Shown here piece after piece: positions 6,757 through 12,220 of a DNA stretch of 12,220 bases. The DNA comes from Gemmatimonadota bacterium (GTDB lineage: Bacteria > Gemmatimonadota > Gemmatimonadetes > Gemmatimonadales > GWC2-71-9). The position numbers and the translations under genes are program-made. How positions within the stretch are numbered: position 1 is the first letter of the stretch; each line of letters opens with the position of its first letter. Under the pieces are notes generated by a model that saw nothing but the letters and a program-made list of their open reading frames with translations, was not told the origin of the DNA and searched no databases. The stretch is taken from NCBI GenBank assembly GCA_016180765.1, contig JACPAP010000216.1, forward strand, positions 1-12,220. The letters are read 5' to 3'.

Positions 6757-7631
6757 CAGGACGGCCCTCCTGCCCGGCGGATCGCCGCTTTCAGGGCGCG
6801 GACGGTGAGTACCCGTGCCATCTCACGCTTGTAGTCCGCGGCGCCCCGCCGGTCCGGCGAGGGGCTCGCGGCCCTGGCCGCCAGCCGCCCGGCCTCCTGG
6901 AGCGTCTGGTCGTCTGGCCGCTTGCCTGCCAGAAACTTCTCGGCCTCCACGGCCTTGATGGGCGTGGGCCCCGCGTTGGTGAGCCCGATGCCCGCCTTCT
7001 CGATCGCGCCGCCGGCGCCGAGCGTGACCTGCGCCGCCGCCCCCGCGGTGGCAAAGTCGCCCACCTTGCGCTCCAGCTTCAGGTAGGCGCCGCCGCTCCG
7101 GGCCGGCGGCACGGGTATGCGGATCTCCGTCAGGATCTCGTTGGAGGCGAGCGCGGTGGTGAAGAGACCCCGGAAGAACTGATCGACGGGGATGGCGCGC
7201 TCGCCCTTGGGCCCCCGGACCACGACGCTGGCCCCGAGGGCCAGCATGGTGGCGGGATGGTCGTTGGCCGGGTCGCCGTGCGCGAGGTTGCCACCTACGG
7301 TCGCCCGGTTCCGCACCAGCGGGTCCGCGATGACCGCGGCCGTGTCGAGCAGGATCGGATACTTCGAGCGGATCAAGTCGGACCGCTCGAGCGCCGCCTC
7401 CTTCGTGGCCGCGCCGATCTTGAGGAAGCCGCCTTCTTCCTTCGCGTACTCGAGGCCCGGGATGCGCCCGATGTCCACGAGATGGCCTACCTGCGCCAGG
7501 CGGATCTTCAACATCGGCAAGAGACTCATGCCGCCGGCCAGGACTTTCGCGTCCTCCCCGTGCTGGTCGAGCAGCGCGAGCGCGTCGGACAGCGACTCCG
7601 GCGCGTGGTAGTCGAATGCTGCAGGTATCAT
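6756..7631 (-). CDS. coxM: Carbon monoxide dehydrogenase medium FAD-binding subunit
   Basis: A 291-residue flavoprotein subunit that takes electrons from CoxS and hands them on to the quinone pool. Both FAD pyrophosphate-binding motifs are present: AGGMS at residues 32-36 and TVGG at 111-114, the positions known for CoxM of Oligotropha. The N-terminus MIPAAFDYHAPESL fits that protein, so ATG 7631 was taken over a start 8 codons upstream. The PCMH-type FAD domain covers about 1-175 and the CO dehydrogenase flavoprotein C-terminal domain about 180-285. The start codon overlaps the coxG stop as ATGA (7628-7631), and the stop overlaps the coxS start, so all three are translationally coupled. The second position of the usual AGGQS motif is conserved as glycine; Met replaces the more common Gln or His, a tolerated change. 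Confidence 0.96.
   Translation of the reverse strand: MIPAAFDYHAPESLSDALALLDQHGEDAKVLAGGMSLLPMLKIRLAQVGHLVDIGRIPGLEYAKEEGGFLKIGAATKEAALERSDLIRSKYPILLDTAAVIADPLVRNRATVGGNLAHGDPANDHPATMLALGASVVVRGPKGERAIPVDQFFRGLFTTALASNEILTEIRIPVPPARSGGAYLKLERKVGDFATAGAAAQVTLGAGGAIEKAGIGLTNAGPTPIKAVEAEKFLAGKRPDDQTLQEAGRLAARAASPSPDRRGAADYKREMARVLTVRALKAAIRRAGGPS
6765..6771 (-). promoter_or_regulatory. Ribosome binding site of coxS inside the end of coxM
   Basis: AGGAGGG on the minus strand, 8 nt before ATG 6756, lies within the last codons of coxM (A-G-G-P-S). It supports the first of the two closely spaced ATG codons as the start of coxS. Confidence 0.75.
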
Positions 7632-8242
7632 ACCGCGACCCTCCGTAAGAGCCACCAGAGAACGACGAGTCCAACCATTACCAGCGCCCAGACCGCCGGA
7701 CGGCGCGCGGCCCGCCGGAGCGCGCGGCCCGCCACCCCAGCCCCAAGCGAGACCACTTCAATCGGCTCGGCGAAGGCGGGCGCGGGCGTCGCCGCCGCCT
7801 CCAAATGGCCCCGCATCGCCGCCGTGAACTTCTCGAACAGCTGGTCCCCGACATCCTGAATCATGCCCCGGCCCATCTGCGCCAGAATGCCGGTGACGTT
7901 GATCTCCTGCGCCACGGTTACCTCGGTCTCGCCTCGACCGCGCTCGGCGACCCGACTCGTCATCCGCATGTCCGCGCCGCCCTTGCCGCGCACGTCCTGC
8001 CCCGAGGCGACGATCTCCGCCGTGCCCGCGGCCGCGTCGAGCCGCTCGAACCGCACCTGCCCGCGATAGCTGGTAGCGACCGGTCCTACCTTCACCGTGA
8101 TCGTTCCCGCGTAGGTCCGCTCGTCCACCTGGCCGGTGATGGCCGCCCCGGGCAGGCAGCCCGCCACCTTATGCGGGTCCGCGAGAAACCTCCACACCAC
8201 GTCGGGCGCCGCTTGCACCACGAAGCGCTTCTCGATGTGCAC
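7628..8242 (-). CDS. coxG: CoxG, membrane-anchored SRPBCC protein of CO dehydrogenase
   Basis: A 204-residue protein with an SRPBCC (START-like) hydrophobic-cavity domain at about 1-148: FVVQAAPDVVWRFLADPHKV, CLPGAAITG and a long final helix ending GMIQDVGDQLFEKFTAAM. A short proline/alanine linker follows, then one transmembrane helix at about 183-199 (PAVWALVMVGLVVLWWLL) ending RRVAV, a tail anchor. CoxG ties CO dehydrogenase to the membrane, and recent work on a mycobacterial homologue proposes that its cavity extracts menaquinone for electron delivery. The start is GTG 8242, one base after the coxE stop (TAG 8244-8246); the protein begins HIEKRF, normal for the family. It directly precedes coxM with an ATGA overlap. 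In the classical cox cluster coxG lies far downstream, so its position before coxM is unusual. Confidence 0.92.
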   Translation of the reverse strand: MHIEKRFVVQAAPDVVWRFLADPHKVAGCLPGAAITGQVDERTYAGTITVKVGPVATSYRGQVRFERLDAAAGTAEIVASGQDVRGKGGADMRMTSRVAERGRGETEVTVAQEINVTGILAQMGRGMIQDVGDQLFEKFTAAMRGHLEAAATPAPAFAEPIEVVSLGAGVAGRALRRAARRPAVWALVMVGLVVLWWLLRRVAV

Positions 8243-8243
8243 G

Positions 8244-9389
8244 CTAGGCCGCCAGGACGCTCACCAGGCGCTCCAGGGACTCGAGGTTATGGGCCGGGGC
8301 GAAATGGTCCACGAATGGCAGCGCCGCCTCCATCCCGCGCGCGAGGGGCCGGTAACGCGCATCGCCGAGCAGCGGGTTGAGCCAGATCAGCCGGCGGGCC
8401 CGGGCACGGATCGCACGCATGGCCTGCACCAGCACCTCCGGCTCCCCGCGGTCCAGCCCGTCGCTCAGAATCACCACCACGGTCCTCGGATCGAGCACTC
8501 GACGTTGATAGCGCGACACGAAGGCCGCCAGGCTCTCGCCGATCCGCGTACCGCCCGACCAGTCCGGCACCCCGGCGGCGAGCCGATCCAGGGTGACCCC
8601 GATCTTCCCCGGCGCGAGCCAGGGTGTGAGCCGGGTCAGGGTCGTGTTGAACGCGAAGGCCTCGGTCCGCCTGGCCACCCGCTTGAGCGAGAGGATGAAG
8701 GCCAGCAGGAAGCGGCTGTGGGGGTCCATGGAGCCGCTGGTATCGCACAACAGGACCAGGCGCGACCGTTCCACCGCGTGGGCGCGGCGCGCCAGGAACA
8801 CGAAGTCCCCGCGGGTCCCGACCGCGCGCCGGAAGCTGCGGCGCAGATCCACGAACCCCCGGCCCTCCGTCGGGACCAGCCGGCGGCTCGGGCGGGTGGC
8901 GAGCTTGAGCGACAGCCGGGCGAGCAGCCGTTCCATCTCGGCGAGATCGCGGGGGGTGCACTGCTCGAACGGCTTGCGGCGCAGGAGCACGTCGGGACTG
9001 TAGCCCGGGAGCTGCCCCTCCCCGGACCCGCCCTGCGGCGCCTGCCCGCCCTGGGTCACGACCGGTGCTGCGCCGGCGCGGGGCAACGCCGGCGGCCACA
9101 TCGGGGGGAGCGTCGGGGGAGGCCCCGCGCGCTGCGCTTCGAGAGAGCGCACCGTGGTGTCGTCCTCCAGCCAAAGCCGGCGAAACAGCTGGTCGAACAG
9201 CTCCCAGTCGCTCCGCCGGATCTTGAGCGCGGTGCGGAGCGCGCATCGCACCTCGTCGAGATCGAACAGATCCACCAGGGTGAGCGCCGCAGCGGCATCC
9301 ACCTCGTCGCTCAAGCCCACGCCCAACCCCTGGGCGCGCAACGCGCGGGCGAACCCGGCGAGATGGGCGACGAGGTCCCGCCCGCTCAT
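8244..9389 (-). CDS. coxE: CoxE, VWA (MIDAS) domain maturation protein of CO dehydrogenase
   Basis: A 381-residue CoxE-like protein. The N-terminal helical part (1-85) includes DWELFDQLFRRLW. A low-complexity Pro/Gly/Gln segment (88-128) follows, then a conserved helical block (136-200) and the von Willebrand A domain (209 to end). The metal-ion-dependent adhesion site is complete: DTSGS at 216-220, Thr281 in SGGTRIG, and Asp310 in ILSDGLD. CoxE works with the MoxR ATPase CoxD as a chaperone pair; in Oligotropha genetics assigned coxE and coxF to copper insertion into the Mo active site. ATG 9389 overlaps the coxD stop (ATGA). The open frame continues upstream to 10388, but that part is antisense-like low-complexity sequence overlapping coxD in another frame, and was excluded. 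Confidence 0.94.
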   Translation of the reverse strand: MSGRDLVAHLAGFARALRAQGLGVGLSDEVDAAAALTLVDLFDLDEVRCALRTALKIRRSDWELFDQLFRRLWLEDDTTVRSLEAQRAGPPPTLPPMWPPALPRAGAAPVVTQGGQAPQGGSGEGQLPGYSPDVLLRRKPFEQCTPRDLAEMERLLARLSLKLATRPSRRLVPTEGRGFVDLRRSFRRAVGTRGDFVFLARRAHAVERSRLVLLCDTSGSMDPHSRFLLAFILSLKRVARRTEAFAFNTTLTRLTPWLAPGKIGVTLDRLAAGVPDWSGGTRIGESLAAFVSRYQRRVLDPRTVVVILSDGLDRGEPEVLVQAMRAIRARARRLIWLNPLLGDARYRPLARGMEAALPFVDHFAPAHNLESLERLVSVLAA

Positions 9390-10285
9390 AACGCCGCAGT
9401 CTCCGTTCCCTGCGCCGCCGCCACGAGGGCGGCCGTCTCGGTGGCTGCCAGCGCGCTCAGGTCGTCGCGATCCTTCAGCAGGCACCCGAGCGTCGCCTGG
9501 ACCGCCTCCAGGTCCAGGTGGTCGCGATGGAGGCGCACCAGCGCCTGTCCCCAATCGAGGGTCTCCGCGACCCCCGGAACCTTCGAGAGCCGGCGGGCCC
9601 GGAGCGCCTGCACGAAGCGCGCCACCTGGTCGGCCAGGCGCTGGCTCACGCCCGGCACCCTCCGCTTGATGATGTGCACTTCTTTCTCGAGGCTCGGGTG
9701 CTCGATGTAGAGGTAGAGACAACGGCGGCGTAGCGCGTCGCCGATCTCGCGGCTGCGGTTCGAGGTCAGGACGACGTACGGGATGTGGGCCGCCCGGATC
9801 GGCCCCAATTCGGGGATCGTGACCTGAAAATCCGACAGCAGCTCGAGCAGGAAGGCTTCGAATCCGTCGTCGGCCCGATCCACCTCGTCCACCAGCAGCA
9901 CCGGCGGCCCCTCGCGGCGGGTGATCGCGCGCAGGAGCGGCCGCTCCAGCAAGTAGTCGCGGCCAAAGATCGCCGCCTCGACCTCGGCGGGGTCCCGCCC
10001 ATCTCGCTCGACGATTCTCAGATGGAGGATTTGGCGCTGGTAGTTCCATTCGTACAGCGCCGTGTTGACGTCGAGCCCCTGGTAGCACTGGAGCCGGATC
10101 AGCTCGGTGTCCAGCATGCGCGCGAGCACCTTGCCGATCTCGGTCTTTCCCACTCCCGCGTCGCCCTCCACCAGGAGCGGCTTGCGCAGCTCCCTGGCCA
10201 GATAGACGGCCGTCGCGATGGCGGGCTCGGCGATGTAGTCGTGACGCTCCAGCGCCTCCTGCACCGCCCGGATTGCGTCCTTCAC
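9386..10285 (-). CDS. coxD: CoxD, MoxR-type AAA+ ATPase
   Basis: A 299-residue MoxR-family AAA+ protein. Walker A is GDAGVGKT (41-48), Walker B VLLVDE (129-134), sensor 1 is Asn in VLTSNRSRE (172-180), and arginines at 186-188 in ALRRRC fit the arginine finger. The C-terminal lid (about 200-290) has GVSQRLADQVARFVQALR. In Oligotropha, CoxD is needed to sulfurate the molybdenum site, and MoxR/VWA pairs generally remodel client proteins. GTG 10285 overlaps the stop of the XdhC-YHS gene (GTGA), and the stop overlaps coxE. Longer in-frame starts up to 10357 are inside the previous gene and add only arginine/glycine-rich residues. Confidence 0.93.
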   Translation of the reverse strand: MKDAIRAVQEALERHDYIAEPAIATAVYLARELRKPLLVEGDAGVGKTEIGKVLARMLDTELIRLQCYQGLDVNTALYEWNYQRQILHLRIVERDGRDPAEVEAAIFGRDYLLERPLLRAITRREGPPVLLVDEVDRADDGFEAFLLELLSDFQVTIPELGPIRAAHIPYVVLTSNRSREIGDALRRRCLYLYIEHPSLEKEVHIIKRRVPGVSQRLADQVARFVQALRARRLSKVPGVAETLDWGQALVRLHRDHLDLEAVQATLGCLLKDRDDLSALAATETAALVAAAQGTETAAL

Positions 10286-11304
10286 GCGGCGCCCTCCGCC
10301 CCGGCGACCCGCGCCGTGGCATAGCGCGGCGGGTCCCGCAAGAATTGCTCGCGGCATCCCGCGCAGCAGAAGTAGTAGGTGCGCCCACCGTACTCGGCGC
10401 GGTGGCGCGCGGTCGCGACCGCCACCGTCATGCCGCAGATCGGATCCAGCGCTTCGTCCGCCGGGGAGGAGCCGCCGGACTCGGCCCGCTGAACCTCCGG
10501 CTGCGCCGTGCGGCGCACCTGTACGATCTCAGCCAGCACGCTGAGCGCGATCTCCTCCGGCTGCTCGGCACCGATGTCCAATCCGGCAGGATTCCTGATC
10601 CGCTCCAGCGTCTCGCCCGCGATGCCGCCCCCCATGACGGCCTCCCGGATCTCGGCGAAGCGCGTCCGGCTGGCCACGACGCCGAGATAGGCGGGATCGA
10701 GAGCGACCGCGGCGCGGACCGCGTCCTCGTCCCACTGACCCATCGTCGCCACCACCGCACACAGCCAGGGCTCCCCGCCTCCCCCCGGTGAGCCGGGCTT
10801 CATACGGAGCGGCGCCGCATCGGGTTCTGCAAATACCCGATCCGCCTCGGGAAACGTCGCGCGGTCGGCTGCGGGGTCCACGGCGTCCACGGCGTAGCCC
10901 AGCGCCTTACCGAGCCGCGCCAGCGCCTGTCCCACAGGCGAGCCGCCGAAGACGACGAGGCGGGGCGCCGGCAACACGGGCTGGATGTAGATGTCCACGC
11001 TTCCTCCGCTGTGGCACGTCATGGGGAAGGCGGTGACGCCGGGACGGTGGTCTGCTTCCGGGGAGGGGGAAAGCGCGATCAGTCGGGGGGCGCGCTCGGC
11101 CAGCGCGCGCAGCGCCTCGCGCACCACGGTCGGCTGGGTGCAGCTCCCACCCACCCAGCCGTGGAACCCGCCGCCTTGCGTCACCAGGGCCGTGTCCCCA
11201 ACCCGCGCCGAGCTCGGCGGCTCGCGGCGCACCACCGTGGCGAGCGCGAAGGGCTCTCCACGTTTTGCCAGCTCCGAGGCGAACAGGACGAGTTCCGGCT
11301 GCAT
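10282..11304 (-). CDS. XdhC/CoxF-like molybdenum enzyme maturation protein fused to a C-terminal YHS domain
   Basis: A 340-residue protein in three parts. Residues 1-75 are the XdhC/CoxI domain (RVGDTALVTQGGGFHGWVGG followed by SCTQP, with the conserved Cys55). Residues 113-265 are the XdhC C-terminal Rossmann domain (VVFGGSPVGQALARLGKALG; YLGVVASRTR; GLDIGAEQPEEIALSVLAEI). After a Ser/Ala linker (270-284), residues 287-330 form a YHS metal-binding domain: DPICGM, YYFCCAGC and FLRDPPRYA, with Cys290, Cys313, Cys314 and Cys317. XdhC proteins bind the molybdenum cofactor and guide its sulfuration and insertion; Oligotropha CoxF, of this family, is linked to copper insertion. YHS domains occur in copper and heavy-metal ATPases. 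A metal-delivery role of the fused domain is my inference. ATG 11304 lies 5 nt after the mocA stop and starts the family N-terminus (PELVLFASELAKRG). Confidence 0.9.
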   Translation of the reverse strand: MQPELVLFASELAKRGEPFALATVVRREPPSSARVGDTALVTQGGGFHGWVGGSCTQPTVVREALRALAERAPRLIALSPSPEADHRPGVTAFPMTCHSGGSVDIYIQPVLPAPRLVVFGGSPVGQALARLGKALGYAVDAVDPAADRATFPEADRVFAEPDAAPLRMKPGSPGGGGEPWLCAVVATMGQWDEDAVRAAVALDPAYLGVVASRTRFAEIREAVMGGGIAGETLERIRNPAGLDIGAEQPEEIALSVLAEIVQVRRTAQPEVQRAESGGSSPADEALDPICGMTVAVATARHRAEYGGRTYYFCCAGCREQFLRDPPRYATARVAGAEGAA

Positions 11305-11309
11305 CCCGA

Positions 11310-11933
11310 CTATCCGGCCGCGAGTAGGGCCCGCACGCGCTCGCAATCCTCGGGCACGTCCAGATCCGTGAGGGCCGCGGCCGGCCAACGGACGACGGCC
11401 GCCTCGGCACGGTGGCGCCGCACGACCTGTTTCCCGCAGCCTTCTCCTTCCATCGCCTGGAGCTCCGAGAACAGGCTACGGTCGTACAGCATGGGCGGCG
11501 CGTTGACCCCCGCGTAGTCCGAGATCACGGGCGGAGCCCTGCCCGCGCGATACTGTTCCACCAGCGTCGCTATCATCTCGGCGGTCACCAAGGGCATGTC
11601 GGCGAGCAGGACGACGGCCGCGGCAGCCGCGCCAGGGGGGTCGAGCGCGGCGATCCCGGCCTTGAGCGAGCCGTTGATCCCGTTCGCATAGTCGGGGTTC
11701 AGCACCGTGCGGCACGGGAGCCCGGCGAGCTCCCGCCGTACCCGATCCGCGTCGTAGCCCAACACCACGATGACCGGGTCCAATCCGGCGGCGGTCGCCC
11801 GGCCCACCACGCGGCGCACCAGCGGCTCCCCCTCGATGTCGAACAGGAGCTTGTTCTCGCCCATCCGGGTCGAGGCCCCCGCGGCCAGGACCACCGCAGC
11901 GACGGGGGCGGGACCGGTCTGCTCACCCGGCAT
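11310..11933 (-). CDS. mocA: MocA-like molybdenum cofactor cytidylyltransferase
   Basis: A 207-residue MobA-like NTP transferase. The nucleotide-binding signature is AAVVLAAGASTRMGENKLL (12-30), with Arg23, Gly25 and Lys28. LLADMPLVT (109-117) holds the metal-binding aspartate Asp112, and NGINGSLKAG (84-93) is the usual substrate loop. It joins CMP to molybdopterin to form molybdopterin cytosine dinucleotide, the cofactor form of CO dehydrogenase. Membership in this operon favours CTP (MocA) over GTP (MobA) use; the sequence alone does not prove nucleotide choice. ATG 11933 has GAAGG 8 nt upstream and overlaps the preceding XdhC gene by 11 nt. The C-terminal ALTDLDVPEDCERVRALL is the common family ending, so the gene is complete. 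Confidence 0.9.
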   Translation of the reverse strand: MPGEQTGPAPVAAVVLAAGASTRMGENKLLFDIEGEPLVRRVVGRATAAGLDPVIVVLGYDADRVRRELAGLPCRTVLNPDYANGINGSLKAGIAALDPPGAAAAAVVLLADMPLVTAEMIATLVEQYRAGRAPPVISDYAGVNAPPMLYDRSLFSELQAMEGEGCGKQVVRRHRAEAAVVRWPAAALTDLDVPEDCERVRALLAAG

Positions 11934-12220
11934 GAATGACGCCTTCTTTCTGACGGAGGTGTCGCGGCTCGCGACCTGACCAGGCGGCGAGCAGCTCGGC
12001 CACGATGCTGAGCGCGATCTGCTCGGGGCCCTCGGCGCCCAAGTCCAGTCCTACCGGCCCGAAGACCCGGTCGTCGCCCTCGGCGCCGACCTGGCGCAGC
12101 GCCGCCTCGATGCGCGCGCGCGGCCCGAGGACGCCGATGTAGGGGACCTCGCTGGCCAGCAGCCTCCTGATCCACTCGCGGTCATGCGCCAGGGAGTGCG
12201 TCTTGACCACCGCGTAGGTC
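11923..12220 (-). CDS. XdhC-family protein, C-terminal part (start outside window)
   Basis: The frame is open to the window edge at 12220 (reading TYAVVKTHSLAHDREWIRRL), so the upper part of the gene is missing. The visible ~98 residues are the end of an XdhC Rossmann domain: VVKTHSLAHD, VPYIGVLGPRARIEAALRQ, and VGLDLGAEGPEQIALSIVAELLAAWSGR. The LGAEGPEQIALSI helix is the family's clearest mark. It ends at TGA 11923-11925, inside the start of mocA. It is a second, separate XdhC paralogue in the same operon and lacks a YHS domain: the protein ends at RQKEGVIHAG. Its job is likely cofactor handling before insertion into CO dehydrogenase, like CoxI/CoxF, but which of the two steps it serves is not visible. 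Confidence 0.88.
   Translation of the reverse strand, partial: TYAVVKTHSLAHDREWIRRLLASEVPYIGVLGPRARIEAALRQVGAEGDDRVFGPVGLDLGAEGPEQIALSIVAELLAAWSGREPRHLRQKEGVIHAG

Noticed and set aside
8136..9710. 524-codon open frame on the + strand opposite coxE and parts of coxG and coxD
   Set aside because: It spans three well-supported antisense genes, has low-complexity Arg/Gln/His-rich composition and no recognisable motif.
9390..10388. Upstream extension of the coxE frame, giving a 714-residue protein
   Set aside because: The added part is Gly/Arg/Pro/Ala-rich and overlaps coxD in another frame; ATG 9389 overlaps the coxD stop as ATGA and begins the known CoxE N-terminus.

Overview
The window is GC-rich bacterial DNA, probably from an aerobic soil or environmental lineage. 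The phylum cannot be fixed from sequence alone; a form I CO dehydrogenase, a DPP IV-type peptidase and a two-domain disulfide oxidoreductase would fit Gemmatimonadota, Chloroflexota or a relative, and that is only a guess. Two genes at the left end lie on the + strand. Everything from about 896 to the right edge is on the - strand and is best read from right to left.

Left part (+ strand): the C-terminal end of a TDT-family membrane transporter (2-379), then a DUF488-family gene (about 426-834). The DUF488 gene is broken by a 52-bp tandem duplication (488-592) and has no ordinary start codon.

Main part (- strand, transcribed 12220 to 3909): a complete aerobic carbon monoxide dehydrogenase locus. 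The order is XdhC-family protein (cut by the window edge), MocA-like molybdopterin cytidylyltransferase, XdhC-YHS fusion, MoxR-type AAA+ ATPase (coxD), VWA protein (coxE), membrane-anchored SRPBCC protein (coxG), then coxM, coxS and coxL. Neighbouring genes overlap by 1-11 nt or are 1-10 nt apart, which indicates one operon with translational coupling. CoxL has the form I active-site loop AYRCSFR and the GVGES glutamate motif, so this is a true Mo-Cu CO dehydrogenase and not a generic xanthine dehydrogenase relative. The accessory genes make and load the cofactor (cytosine dinucleotide, sulfur, copper) and are placed before the catalytic genes. That differs from the classical coxMSLDEFG order.

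Most notable feature: 51 nt after coxL, on the same strand, lies a two-domain protein disulfide oxidoreductase of the Pyrococcus PDO type (3177-3857). Its reading frame is interrupted by one TGA exactly where the first cysteine of the C-terminal CPYC active site should be. The frame continues without fault to the normal family length (226 aa). A hairpin with an AGGUU apical loop begins shortly after the TGA and resembles the E. coli fdhF SECIS. The simplest reading is a selenoprotein with a UPYC redox centre, downstream of and perhaps co-expressed with CO dehydrogenase. A secreted DPP IV-like S9 peptidase (896-3139) follows on the same strand.

No tRNA, rRNA, CRISPR array, insertion sequence or phage gene was seen, and no stretch over 300 bases lacks a gene.
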